Positions 50,056-64,000 of a stretch of DNA of 64,000 bases are shown here, piece by piece (within the stretch, counting starts at the first letter, position 1; each line of letters starts with the position of its first letter). Both the position numbers and the translations under genes were made by a program. This DNA is from Straminergon stramineum (lineage: Eukaryota; Streptophyta; Bryopsida; Hypnales; Calliergonaceae). The notes below the pieces were generated by a model. It had not been told where the DNA came from. It searched no databases and saw only the letters and a list, made by a program, of their open reading frames with translations. Location: contig OY987266.1 in assembly GCA_963920665.1 (NCBI GenBank), positions 3,787,001 through 3,851,000 of the forward strand. The letters run 5' to 3'.

Positions 50056-53000
50056 AATCATAAGTGAGTTGTAAATTTTTTTTCATAATCTTTTGGAAAA
50101 TTTTCTAATGAGTTTATAGTGGTAAAATTTGCAAATTTAAGCTTCTTACCACATAGTTTAAAATTTGGTTCATTGGAAGAAAAATTGAGTGTTGTTTTCA
50201 CCATGTGTAAATGCATGTGTAATTTAATTACTATAAAATATATCAAATTGTGTTCAATTTCTTAAGATCTTCTTGCATTAAAAAATATTTTTCAACATAT
50301 TTTTTCATTTATTAAAAATTTATTGTATGAAAAAATATTTTAAATCATTATCTTTATTAACTTTGGAATATTTATTTTACTATGATTTTTGGACTTACAA
50401 TATTTAAAATTCATTGCTTTAATTTTTGAATTAATAAAATCTTCAAGTGTAAGTTTTCCATTTTTATTTGTGTTTCAAATTCATGATGGTCAGTTATTTT
50501 TCCATAAAGGTTGTCTAATTTCGGCCTCATTTGTAAGGATTCCATTTGAAATATTCATTAAAGTAAATAAAAATGGTAGAATTCATTTTTCAATAAATAA
50601 TTACATTTTTAATGGATATACTTTATTAAGTTGGTATTATTTGAAACAAGGAAATCTTCTTTACATGAATGAAACCTCAAACTACTAAATGTCATGTTCA
50701 TTTTATAATTAAAATTTTTATATAGGTGGAAAATTTATTTATTGCAAAAAATTTTTGCCAAACTTCCAATATTGAATAGTTTATTGATAAGGGTTTACCT
50801 TTTTGACATCTTCAAAACATCTTTTAGATGTAGTTAGACTTTTATACATCCTTAGATATAGTTCATCTTATGCACATCTTTTAAATGTAGTTCATCCTCT
50901 AGTCATATTTTTGAAACATGGTTCATTCTTGAAGGTGACTTTATATTTAGGGTTTAACTTCTTTGGATGTTAATTCAATTGACAAATGACTAGGAGACCA
51001 AATGGGTATTATTTTGTAAATTTTATCTTTAAATGCAAAGCCCTTGAATTCAATCAAAGGCCCAAAATTAAACTACACTCTAACTTCTTTTTAATTCCTT
51101 TATATGACCCCCATTAATATGACAAATTCTACATTGTGACAAGAGTCTTGGGAACGGATGTCCCCAATTAAGAATTGAACTCAATACTATGACTATCACA
51201 TTCATTAATGTCACTTTAGTAGACAAATAAATGTGATAATACAGAGAAGAAAAGAAGTTGTATATTATTGTTTGCATTGCTTTTAGGGTTTGTCTTTTTA
51301 AAGCATCCCTATTGTGTTTTTCTCCCCTTGAATGTGAACTTGTAGTATTTTTTTTCTATAGCTCTTGTCTTATGGCATTGTGTTAGAAGACATTCAATTT
51401 TTCAATTTCATTTTCAATTGCCTCCTTAATGTGACATTTGCATGCTAATTCTATATTATGACATTTCTACAATTTATTCTTGTCATAGTGGACAATATCA
51501 ATATGAAGAACAAACCCTAAAGTCTTCCAATATAAAACCAATTGAGAAGGTAGAGCTGACTATTGTCACAAATTATGTTTGCACCAATTTTTATTCAAGT
51601 TAGTCATCTTGTAAGGTAGCCTTGTACCATGAAAGACTATATATAAATAATATTATAAGGCACAATAGCCATTATTTCATGCAACAAAAAGATTTCATAG
51701 TCAACTTGCTATTACAATTGTCTTTCAAAGTGGAGTTGTTAAGACTAGTAAACAACAAGTTCCACAACAATTTGACTAGAAAAAAACAATCATTTTACAG
51801 TTGCAATCGTTTTCTAATCAAATTCAACTTTGTACAACTATAGTTGCAATTGTAATATCAATGTGGTGGATTCCATGGAGCATAGAGTTCTCTACATCGA
51901 CAATTGTGATGCATTCTAGACAAATGATAGCTCATATTAATTCTAAATTAGAACTTTGTTACCCTCCCGTAATCCTACACTTCATGTTACAACTAATTTG
52001 TGACTAAAGCAATATATAGGTAAGATTTGGTACTAATCACAATGGCTACAATTGCATGATAGTTGTATAGGACACTTAGTCATTGTTTAATTAGTTGTCG
52101 GGTACAAGTTTTCCTTCTAGAGCTACTTGCTCTTGGCTTGATACTTTAGTTTCAAAAATCCACATTGCATCCAACATCGATAAGAACCTTCATCTCAAGT
52201 TTTTGATAAAAGTATCTACAACATGTACAAAAATCTTATTATCAAATTTAATGATTAGGATTGGCATTTACAGCTGAATAATCAATTAAAGTTTGCAAAT
52301 GTAATTTTTTTGTTGTCTAAATTATAAATATTTGATTTTTACTATATAATTTCAAAAAAATAATAATATCCTACAAATTTTTGCATCTTTTTTTAGAAAT
52401 ATTTTTTGTCACCCTAATGGGCACCCTAACCATCAGGTATGATAATATATACATAATTTTTTTTAATTTTTATTAAATAAAATCACTACTTTATTAAGGT
52501 TTTGCTCTTCTCAACATTAATAGTGACAATCTATTGAAGATCTTGGCTTTTGCCGCTGATGATGAACTTTAATCCCTAAAGGACTAGGTGTTCAAATATT
52601 GAAGAATGGATAAATGCAAACACATTCCAAGCATACATGAATATGTTTTTCCATCTATAATTTTCTTAAGATTTATGTGTTAGTTCTTTAATCTTTGTAC
52701 AATATAGATTCTAAAGACTTCTATTATTCAATAGGTATTGGAGGTTTGGCCTCGAAAATAATATTTTCAATTCAAATAATGATTCTTCAAAATGACTTGA
52801 ATAAAAATAAAAATTAAGTCTTCAAAAATCTTTATGATTGTAACTTAACATTTTGATCTTCAAGGAAAAGAATTCTTGTGAAAATCACAAATATTCAATC
52901 TTCAATTGATTTTAGAATAAAATTTCAATTTTTGGCTTCCAATTTTTTTGGAAAATATTGTTTTGTGCTCTTTATTCCAGTTTTTCACTGTTCTCCTCTA

Positions 53001-55272
53001 TTATTTTTCTCCATGCCCTCATGATGAACGAAAATCGTGGAGATGATCTAATTGTATAGATATGATCTACAAATCATATTTTACATCTATTATTTCAAAG
53101 TCATCAATAAATTATTATTCTAAGCTACATTTTATAACACATCTTTATAATTTGGAAATCTAAACTATCCCCTAGATCTTGAAGGGTTAACCCTTAACCC
53201 CTAAAAGAAAAGACCAAGGGTGTTTGAGAATAGGGCTTTTGGGAGGGGGGGGGGGGCTAGCTCTTGTAACAAGCATAATTCTTCATTTGTGTGGAATAAT
53301 TTTAATAATCACCACCATTGAAATGAAAGAAGACTTACATAGCTTTCCAATGAAAAAAAGATCAATGAAATTGCACGTTTTTTGAGAAAATGCCACTATT
53401 GACAAGATTGATGAAAGATATTTGGTTAGGTAGTACTTTGTACATATGCTGAAAATGGAAATGTTGAAACCAGATTCCTCAAATTGAAGTGCTCCCCAAA
53501 CTCTGATTTTTTTCCATGAGTACATATCATCATGATATTAATGGGTAATTTTTTTCAAACCATTTTGAATTGTAGAAAAAAAGATATGAGGATGTGAAGG
53601 GATGGCACAAAGCACCTCCTCCATTCTCAAAAACTTCACAAAAAATCACACAAGCGATCATTTCTTGATCGGATTGCAACAACGGATTCAATGGGAAAAA
53701 AATCATCTAAGGTCTCTTTGTTGTTCACAAATTGTTAGTAAAGTTAACATTTTGAATTTTGTACAAATGTAGTTGCAAAAGCCTCATGGTGGCCTTATGG
53801 TCCTTCAGGAGTTAAAAGACATATCCAAACCCTTGGATTGGGTTTGGGGGGAATCTTCCTTGGTATAACGCACATGACCTACCATAGTTGACTAGATGGG
53901 GGGATTTCAAGCAATTGTTTGCAGGATATCCAAGATTCCAATCTCCCTAACAAATTTGCTCATTTCTCTCTTGGAATTGTTAATGTGGAAGTTGTGGGCG
54001 TTTTCCTAACCAACTTGCATTTATCTATTGCCACTTTGTTTTTTTGTGGTTTCTTTCTTGTTTTTCACCAGGATTGTTGTTGCCTGGTTACATGATAAAG
54101 ACAACTATTCTTCTACACTTTGGCAAGACTTTACAACCATTTTGATTGTTTCATAGGGTTCCATTGACAAAGAAATGAAACTCCCTAATTTTGGCTTTGT
54201 AACAATTTAGAGAAGATTAGACAGTTGAGGTCTACTTTTGAGGAGAATTATTTGTTACACTTACAATTATTTTTGAGAATGGAGTTTCATTGCCATGACA
54301 AATGAAAGAGCGGCACTTATAAGGACTATGGAAGGGGCCACTTTCAAAGCAAAGTTGCAACATTGATGCCAAGACATGACTATTGAATTATAAGTCTTGT
54401 TCCAATTAATAAACTTCAAGTATGTGTGGAGCTTTGAAAGTAACTCTTTTCAATCCACCCACCTCATAGTCTCAAAGGATGGAGAACATTCCAAAACAAA
54501 AAAACAAAATCATAAATCTTGGTCCTATTAACCAAGTGTTATGCATTGAGAACTACAATATACAAATTGGAAGTAACAAGCCTTTATTGTCGAAAGCCTT
54601 TGACTAAGGTATATATGTGCATCCATAACCAATGTTGTCTAAAATGAGACACCTACAATTGAACTAAAAGTGATTGTAAAACTTGAATATTATGAAACAA
54701 GATATACACAATCAAAATATGAGAGTTTAGGAGAGCCTAGAAGAGCTTAGTGTCAATTTTTGTTACACCTACAATACTTTGAAATTTCATAACTTATCAA
54801 GAAGATGTCCAAATAATGCATACTAAGTTACACTGGAATTACCTTTCACTTGCCAACAAGATCCATTAAAAAGAAAAATGATTCACGCTCAATAATAGCA
54901 CCGCAATAATTCTGAGTTGTTATTAGTGTGGATTATGGGTGCACTTAACTTAACCCTGGAACGGGCCGTCATTTCAACTTGGAACAGCTGAACGCCACCG
55001 AGAATTCGTCGGTTGGACGAGGCAGTTCGTCAGTGGCGCTCTGTCCACGTTCGTCGATCCTCTTCCAAAATTCCAAAAGGCTCCTACACCTTCCCTCCTG
55101 CTCTATTTTTGTTTCGCACTCCTCAGCTTCCCCATCACGCTCTCCCCTCCCAGCCCTTTTCAAATTTGCTAGCCCCACCTCTCGCAGTCGTCCCCGTCGC
55201 TCCCCTGCGCAGTGCTTACCCTTGGGCTGCCTTCTTTCCCACCCTTCAGAGAACGCGTTCGGTGCATTTCCG
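50056..55272. repeat. AT-rich spacer with old repeats
   Basis: No gene recognised. About 52282-52440 is the partner of the dispersed repeat at 8775-8950. A run of about 12 G lies near 53245-53256. Between 53750 and 54440 composition is slightly richer and short open stretches broken by stops suggest a decayed coding or transposon sequence, but no domain can be named. From 54960 GC rises sharply into the POLD4 promoter and leader. Confidence 0.45.
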
Positions 55273-56535
55273 ATGGCGACACGCAATATGCACTCTCACT
55301 TTCCGAAGCGGAAGAGTTCCGCGATGGCGGTTACCAGCAGTAAGATGCTCTCTGCCGCCTCGTACAAGTCCAGGGATCCAGTGTACGGTGCATTCGACGA
55401 CATCGGTTCTGGTGGCGGCACTGTTGGAGCTGGAGACTCGCAGCCTGCTGCCCTCATATCTGGGAGAAAGGATTTGAACGAAGGTAGGCGCGAGACCAGA
55501 AACTGCTGGTTTTTTAGGGCTTTGATGCAGTTGGTGCTCCTACATTTACCTTCCTGATACGGCTGGGCAATCGTTTTTCTTACATCGTGTTTTACGTCCA
55601 GCGTTTTTCTTCGCTGAGAACAGATTTTCTATTCTTGTTAGGTTTTCTGGTTCACACTTTTAAAGTAACCAGTGAACGCGATCAATCGATTTTATCCCGT
55701 TCTACAATCTCTATTTCAGTATAGTTTGATATATTTATGAAATCATTTAGGACTTTGATTATGTACTTAGAGCTCAATAACTGAATAGAAAAGAACGCAT
55801 ATTTCTATGCCAATCAGAAAATGTAGGAAACTTACGATTAAAATGGAAGATCTCACATTTGGTAACGCTATTGTGATCAGTAGGTTCCTTTATCGTGCTC
55901 GGGTATGTATGCAAGTATAACGGAAATGCTGCGACTTTTTATTCTTTTTTCCGAATTCTAGTTCTGTAGTAATTTGAACGATTTTTTGATGTTTTGCACT
56001 CTCTGTATGTGTACCTAGAACTTGATAACAGAGTGATTTAAAACAGGAATCGAAAGAAGGCAGTCTATGCCAATCGTGCTTTATTCTATGAAATGGGACG
56101 TGCCAGAAGGCTTCTTTTGCCGATAACACTGACGTGATCGACAGGTTTTTTGAGGCTCAGACGTTTCCGAGTTTGATCAACTCTGGAATTCTTAGGACTT
56201 CTGATTGAATAAATGTGAAATGATTCCTGTTTAATTAGAACTTTACATATTATCTGACTTCTCGATTAGGAGCACTACTCCAGCCTGTTATCCACAGAGT
56301 CTTTGAGTTTTGTTTCCTTCTAACACTTGACCTTGCGTGTTCAGAGTATGACGATGTCGAGGAGATTCTTAGACAGTTTGATATGAACATGGCTTATGGC
56401 CCATGCTTAGGAGTCAGTCGACTCGAGCGATTCGAACGGGCCCGTCGGTTTGGGCTCAACCCACCTCTGCATGTCAAGGATCTTCTGGAGCGTGTGGGTG
56501 GCAACCCTGATGCGCTGTGGGAGGGTCGAGTCTGA
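55273..56535 (+). CDS. POLD4: DNA polymerase delta subunit 4 (small subunit, p12/Cdm1 family)
   Basis: Accessory subunit that stabilises replicative DNA polymerase delta and helps its contact with PCNA in the nucleus. Two exons, 55273-55483 and 56345-56535, join through GAAG|gtaggc and tgttcag|AGTATG to give 133 aa. The N-terminal part (MATRNMHSHFPKRKSS) is basic, as in other members where a PCNA-interaction motif sits near the start, but no clear QxxhxxFF is visible. The middle is Ser/Gly-rich and probably disordered. Exon 2 holds the family signature: EEILRQFDMNMAYGPCLG, then VSRLERFERARRFGLNPP, then HVKDLLE. The reading frame is open 98 codons upstream of the ATG through the GC-rich leader, but contains no in-frame ATG, so 55273 is chosen. 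The C-terminal domain leaves little doubt. Confidence 0.9.
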
Positions 56536-57960
56536 AGGATGAAGATACTCAAGAGTTTCCAACAGAAGTTGCAAATTCTTGATATTGCCAGTAATGTGGT
56601 AATTGACCGGGCCTGTAACCTAGACCAAAAGAGATGTTACGAGAATTAGCGTATAATCGGTGATGTCGTAATTGGATCGTTCTTCCCGCTGCCCGCTGCA
56701 GAACGAGTAGTGGGACAATGCTGTATTTGCTTTCACACTGCTGTGGGTTTCCTCGTTGGATACTCTTGGAAGCAGTAAGAAGCACTCCGCTGTATATGTA
56801 CAGATTTTAGTCAGTCCTGCAGAGTAAGGCGTTTCTGAAGAACTCTCTCAAAAATCAAATGTGCAGCAGTTTGATCTCGCACATTTACAATACATGATTA
56901 GCTTTTGTCATATTTTGTATACAATTGATTAGACAACTATGACATGTCAAGCTGTAACTGAACAAGTCTGTCGGCGAAACGCAGTTGAAAGTAGTTTTTC
57001 ATGCCTGGTTGAATTTATTTGCCGTAGACTGTCTGAAATAAATTTCTAACTAGGAGCCCCTAACTGAATTATCAACATGCATCTCGCTGACATTTTGTGT
57101 AAGTGCTAATTCAAACTCTGAAAAACTACTTATTGCCGGATGTCTCGGGTTGATTGACTGAGTCTCCAGTTCCGTGCACTGTCAAACAATTCCAAACTTC
57201 TCTTTGCGCGGACTTCGAAGAGATTTCATCCTTCCAGGTGTCATGAGCTAGCTCGCTGAACCTGAAGAAGAGTGGGGCACCAACTGTTAATGCTTGAAGT
57301 GAGGTACACCACCCTATTGCAATATCAACTGTTTGCCTCCATCTAGAATAGAGTTCTTCTCAGCCTCCTCATTCATATAATATAGTATGCTCATGGACCT
57401 AAAGATGGCAAAACATTTGCTGAATACAATTGTATTTTTCAAAAGGAATCAAAGGAGGTTGAAGGGCTACAGGAGGCGACCTCTTTCCAATCACCCCCCT
57501 CCATTCTGCCTTGTAGACTGTTTTCCTTTCTGATCAGGCATTGAGGAGTGGTGATTCATTATGGCGCAGTTCCTAGTGCAGTTGTGGCATATTATGTTTG
57601 GCTACAAGACTATCCATATTGTGACTAACCCTTGGTCGATTTTGCAATCAGCCCTTGGTTGGAAATAGGAAAAGATATATGACTAATATGTGTTGAATAA
57701 CATTAGGGGATATTTGAGGCCTCTACATGCCTGCAAGTTCTTAGGTTGTGGGAAATGTAGAAATTGCACCATTGTTGCAGTCTTATGTGATTGAGACAAT
57801 GCCACGTCAAAAAAAAAAATTAATAGTAATTATGTTTTGAGAAATAAAATTTTGGAAAGATATGGAATCCTTCCCAACTCTATTTCCCCACTCAAGAATC
57901 CCATACTCCATATATGTGTAATTGCTTAAGTGGTTGGAAATGGGTTGTATGCCTTACATT
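56536..57960. other. POLD4 3' flank and spacer
   Basis: Moderate GC for about 1 kb after the stop, then AT-rich. No second gene is readable. Confidence 0.45.
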
Positions 57961-58230
57961 GAATAGAACATCGATGAGGTAATAGCCTTGGGACTAGAAG
58001 AGAGTATTATATTAGAGAGGTTATTGCTTTAGAAAGGAGTTGTGATAATAATGATGTTTGAAGATTTTTAGTGGGTTGCAATTTCTTGGCACTTGTATTG
58101 TACAATAGCAAGTTTCATTCAAGATGGGGGACATCTAGATTCCTAATTCAATTTGTACATCTTCAATGTGGCTAGGCTAGAAACAAAAAGGTTATTGGCT
58201 TATAGAAGTTTACTTTATAGAATTTCTACA
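57961..58230. mobile_element. Emigrant/pogo-like element, diverged copy B
   Basis: Shares ordered blocks with 16399-16583: AGAAC.TC near the start, GTAATA, TTGGGA, TTAGAGAGGTTATTGC, and a right-hand TTATTGGCTTATAGAAG segment. The ends are too worn to define exactly, and a longer interior makes it about 270 bp. Confidence 0.45.
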
Positions 58231-60609
58231 TTTAAAGCAACCAATGATAGCTAAAGCATCTTGTACTTCAAGGGTGTCCAATTAAAGGTATTCTAGTCTC
58301 TATAGAAGGTGTATCTATGACTTCAACTTTGAAAATTCCTAGTATATTCAAACAAACTCTAAAACCAATTGTATTGTCTTTTGCTTTCATTTGCTAACAT
58401 CATGATATGATATTTTTCCTAAATTGAGTTTTAAATTGCTTGTGTGAAAAAAGTACTCTGTATTTGTTTTAGGTATATAATACCTTATTAAGTTAAGGGG
58501 ACTTGCATACAAACATTTAGTATGATTGTAAATTCCCAATCAAGTATGATATTTTTCCTAAATTGAATTCATAATTGTTTGTTTAAAAAAAAATACTTTG
58601 TATTTGATTTTGGTGTAGAATACCTTATTCTGTTAGTGGGACTCACACATAGACATTTAAGGTAGATGTATCCAAATGTAACACTAGTTGTTATCCACCA
58701 CCTCAAAAAAAAACTAAATCCAAAAGTAAGTGAACCCAAAGTAGACAAATGGGGTTCCAAAGTAGACAAGTAGGGGTTAAGAAGTGACCAATCATTTGCA
58801 CATGATCCAAGCTTACAATGTGTTGCTTTGAAATGTTTTTGTGCTCACCTTGGTGTTAGTCTAGTGTCCACAACAAGTGCATCTACAAAATTCTTTTAAA
58901 AAATTCGTATAATATTCCTACAAGCTCAAAAATATACGAAACCAATTATGTTGATTTCATGTACCATTTCCTAACATGTGCACATTTTTTTTCTTATATG
59001 CGGCCTCTATATCAAGAGATAGAAAATCAATGTTACATTTAGGTGCTTCTACCTTAGAGTGACTCTAAATTCCCAATTAAGGTGGACCAACCCAATTTCG
59101 TCTGCATCCTAATTCCATCACCCTGTATTTGGTCCCAATTCAGTCCGTTCCAGCATCTAAATTTGTCTAGACATTAGTCAAATCCGTTCCTGATTCTGAC
59201 AAAATCAAAGAATGAATGCCATTAATGGTATCATGTCACTCCTTTATTGGTCACTTTCCAAATGCTAATAGATACATGAAATGGTGGTTTAACCCCTAAA
59301 CATCCAGATTCATCTCAAAAATTGACAATTTGAGTAAAATTATTATAAAGTGCTATTTGGAAGCATATTTTGGAATTGGTATAGAAATCAAAGTTGTAGA
59401 TATTGATTTGTAGATTCCATCTATAAGGTTAGATTCACCAATGATATAACCAATTTTTATCTATATATTTTGAAAGAAAAATTCCAAAATTCATTCAAAA
59501 TTTGGTTACAAGCAAAATATTATCATTTTTTGAGTAAAATTTTTTGAAATGGATTTGAAATGAGGTTTTTTCCACATGGTGATTTTTTGAATTTTTTTTG
59601 TTCTTCCTATCTATGACCTCATTTTGGCAAATCCAATTTTGAACTAGAGTCAATGCAATTTGACCACTTAACATACTTACACATTGGTAATTTTAGAAAA
59701 ATATGTATTCTAATAACACCGAATCCAACCCATAGATAAGCCAACAACTTGATAACGTATGTCTACAAATTAGAAAAACTTTCATCCAAGTAGTTAGGAG
59801 GATGAAACTCCAGTTTTAATTTGTTCATCGTCTGGAAATTGATGTCGGAGCGCTTAGGGGTTAAGGTTGTTTCTAGGACATTTATGACTCTAGTCTATAG
59901 GTGGTTTTGTCATTTCAGGGCAGACCACTTCAAAAATTCATAAAAATTACAATTTCAATCAGAAAATTATAATTCCACTTGGGTTTGACTCATAAAACAA
60001 GCACACACCTATGAAAAATATTTTCCCTTCTTGGAATTGGCCCCAACATAGGTAGATTGCAAATCAGGGTGGTAATAGGCTTGTCTACCTTAGTGTTATC
60101 AGCGCTGATTCCAAAAATACAAATACTATACTAATATTGCCACGTTGACAGCTCCGTGACTCCATCTCCAGTTCCGTCCAGTTTCCGTCCAATTCCGTCC
60201 AGTCGTCTACCTTTTCCTGTCCAGAGAAATTTCAAACCGTTCCCTCAGCGGCCTCTGGGGAGCTGTCACCCTTCCAGGTGTCGACGGGGCCTTCGCTCAG
60301 CTGATGCGGGGGTGGGGTCCGGCTGCGGGCAGCCCTGGAATAATTTCTCACTGCCCACGATTGGCTTTCCTTCAAACCCTAGGCCCCCCGACTTCTCACG
60401 GGAGCCTTAACTTAACTCATTCCCCTTTCCCTTAGCATCTCCGCTTCAGATCTTGCATTTTCGTGTTCATTGCGAGGGACTCCCTGTGACATCCAGATCG
60501 CTCGTTAGTTCTCGCTGTGCTAGCTTAGTTCTTGCTGTCGAGTTTTCCTAGGCCGCCGTTTTTCGAAGCTCCGAGTTAGCGGTCCCGCTGAGTCCAGTCC
60601 GTAGCCAAA
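58231..60609. other. Spacer and 14-3-3 promoter region
   Basis: AT-rich to about 60.1 kb with no gene. Two similar stretches (58410-58530 and 58545-58655) share 'GTATGATATTTTTCCTAAATTGA' type text split by mismatches, suggesting a local duplication. From 60.15 kb GC rises; CCGTCCA is repeated four times near 60175-60205. The region 60200-60609 is taken as promoter and 5' UTR. Confidence 0.45.
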
Positions 60610-62003
<1,394 letters not shown>

Positions 62004-64000
62004 AATTTAGACAAGCAAAATTGACACTACAATTGAGTGAGAAGATGGAATCGGTGTTGGTCTGGGAAGCTTTAGCACTTGCCTATGTAGGTTGTTTTTA
62101 TAATGGAGCCTACTGGCATGATCTTTACTAGTTAGTTAATTTGTGAATTCTCGTATCTCATTTGCATCTTCTGTTTTTGGGTGTAAAGGATGCAGAACCC
62201 GTCTGATTGATGTGTCACATTCGCCTCGTTGTCCCATCCTTGCGGGGTTGGAGACGAGGTGTACATTTAATTGTGACCATGTCCAGCATCTTTCTTTATA
62301 TTTCACTCTTTGTTCCACGATAAGTCATTTCACTTGCCCAATATGTTTGTGGGGTCTGCATGTTTGTGTTGGGGGTTGGTTTCTGCCTCTGTTGACAGTC
62401 CTGGAAGTTCAGTTTTCGGCTGCAACTGACTGAATTGCTGCTATAGTGAATTACTCATGCAATATCGGATATTTATATGTCGTGCAGTTATGTTTCTGTG
62501 GACCTGCTTTTACTCCTGAAAGGAAACAGTTCAACGAAAGGACAGAAAGTTGAAATGATTTTGGGACGTTGGAAATCCTTCAGTGGTGAGACAGTGAGCT
62601 TAGATAATCCTCATTGACGTGTTGGTAGGACTTTCGCTTTTTCTCTAGAGGTGAAGCTGAATGCAGGCTCGTTCTTGGTCCTGTCGCATTGTTTTGTCGT
62701 ATTTTGCTTCTGTTGCTCCGATTTCAGTCCGGACATAGCTGACATTGTTGAGCAGACTTTCCAGCGTATCCTTGCGTTGGCTAGTGTGCATTAGTGGGGT
62801 TGGCACTTGCGAGAATTTTCTTGGTTATCATTATGAGCGTATTTTACTCTAGGGCACGTTGTCATTCTTGAGCGGATGGTTATATTTTTCTATTCCCCTG
62901 CACGAGATTTGTTCTGTACAGTCAGTTAGGTGGTGGATGTTGGACAAGTATTCATGATTACTCCCACTACTTGCATGGTGATTTGAATATCCACAGGTTC
63001 CCGAATTCGCGTTTGTAGATTTTCTGTACGTTAGAAGGGAGACTCGTCTGGGAGCGTTATGGATTGAATCCGGAACCAGCCAGTGCGAAGGATAGAAATT
63101 GTAGGAAAATGAAGAATTGGTATTAAGCTTAGAGTGCTGAGTTCAGTCATGTTTAGAAATCCGCCATTGCGAAATGACAAGCTTGTTCAGTGCGTCCTTT
63201 GGAACTCCTGCAAACTGAACAAGCAGGGCCGGTGGTCTTCCTCTTTCCTCCTGACTGCGTTGTTAACTAAGCTAACTTCCAATCTGTGGCCCTCTCGCCC
63301 CATCCGTCCCGAGTCCCGAGAGCTGGTCGGCGGGTCAAAAGGTTCTGCAGTCGGCTCACTCAGGTGGGTGCCTGGGTGGTCCTGCCTTTGGGCCGGGTTG
63401 GCTTGTCGCCATGTGGAGAGCCTGTAATCCAGGCCGTGACTAACGGGCTGGGCTGAGACCTGAAGGACCGGGTTATATTAACCCTTAAACATCGAAGCGG
63501 ACGTTTTGCGTCCTATGAATGACAAAGAATGACAAAGAATCTGTCTATGTAGGACAGAATTGCAACTATTCATCTTTCAAATTTTGTGCAGAAAGGGGAG
63601 ATCTTCTGCAATAGTACCTTGACCTCCAATGAGTATTTTTGATTTTTTTCAATGTAGATGATGTCACACAATTCCAAAAGGGTTGATTTTCACAATCACA
63701 AGGGTTGATTTCCTTGAAGGGTTAATTTAAGATATTATGGAGGTTGGGTCAATCCCCCAATCGAGGTTGGTTGGTTTGGGACAATAACAACTAGAGCTTG
63801 GGAGAATCTGCCTTTTTATAATGTGCCCTCCTCTCTTTGGAACGGAGGTTTTGAAAACCCCACTCCAACTTTCAACTCTAACTTCTATCATGGTCCCCCT
63901 CACTCTTTTTTATGTTCAAAGATTCAAGGGGAGGAGGTCCTCTTTGTGATGAGCACCATGTTGTAGAACACATAAAAGTTTGAAATGCACATACTAAAAC
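62004..64000. other. 14-3-3 3' flank and distal spacer
   Basis: Moderate-GC flank to about 63.5 kb, then AT-rich. The open frames at 62143-62433 and 63134-63427 show no recognised domain. A short GAATGACAAA tandem pair lies near 63518-63537. Confidence 0.45.

Noticed and set aside
53750..54440. Possible decayed coding sequence
   Set aside because: Readable stretches are short and broken by many stops, with no recognisable protein family.
54979..55272. 98-codon N-terminal extension of the POLD4 reading frame
   Set aside because: It has no in-frame ATG; the frame opens at a TTG. It is read as GC-rich leader sequence.

Overview
This is nuclear DNA from a eukaryote, almost certainly a seed-free land plant (bryophyte, lycophyte or fern grade) or a close streptophyte relative. 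Seven spliced or single-exon plant genes can be reconstructed. One is a 19-exon flagellar gene, DRC11 (IQCA1/FAP82), which flowering plants lack and which implies motile, flagellated sperm. A plastid-type NhaD antiporter, a plant F-box/kelch protein, an At4g14100-like secretory protein and a plant-type 14-3-3 place the window in the green lineage. The species assignment is inference.

Layout. 796-7695 (+): DRC11, AT-rich, 19 exons. 7.7-12.6 kb: AT-rich spacer with a Stowaway-like element, a CACTA-type foldback and a 515-bp Tourist-like foldback just upstream of RPL21. 12821-14169 (+): RPL21 (eL21), two exons. 14.2-18.8 kb: spacer with a tandem duplication, an Emigrant/pogo-like element and a 528-bp Stowaway-like element. 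20758-18801 (-): At4g14100-like secreted protein, three exons. 21523-23478 (+): intronless cytosolic HSP70, divergent from the previous gene, with at least four heat-shock-element clusters in the shared 764-bp interval. 23.5-40.6 kb: a long gene-poor AT-rich block with several foldback elements, short tandem repeats and one doubtful lysine-rich ORF group on the minus strand. 40584-45729 (+): NhaD-type Na+/H+ antiporter, 10 exons. 48255-50055 (+): F-box/kelch protein, 3 exons. 55273-56535 (+): POLD4, the small DNA polymerase delta subunit, 2 exons. 60610-62003 (+): 14-3-3, 4 exons.

The genes do not form a pathway. They are unrelated housekeeping, stress and flagellar genes separated by repeat-rich DNA. 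The only arrangement suggesting shared control is the divergent At4g14100-like/HSP70 pair. GC islands coincide with promoters and first exons (12.7-14.2, 20.7-23.5, 40.0-41.2, 55.0-55.5 and 60.2-62 kb), while spacers and introns are strongly AT-rich.

I found no clear new multi-gene system. The most notable items are: three introns that appear to use GC-AG splice sites (plus one possible), out of about 36 reconstructed; the HSE-loaded divergent promoter; a Walker B motif in DRC11 with its acidic pair swapped; three related repeat copies inside the antiporter introns that share a CACTA-like terminus with two MITEs elsewhere in the window; and a rich set of terminal-inverted-repeat elements whose superfamily can be guessed from their ends and target duplications. 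All exon boundaries were worked out by eye from splice signals, reading frame and recalled family similarity; no alignment or search was run.
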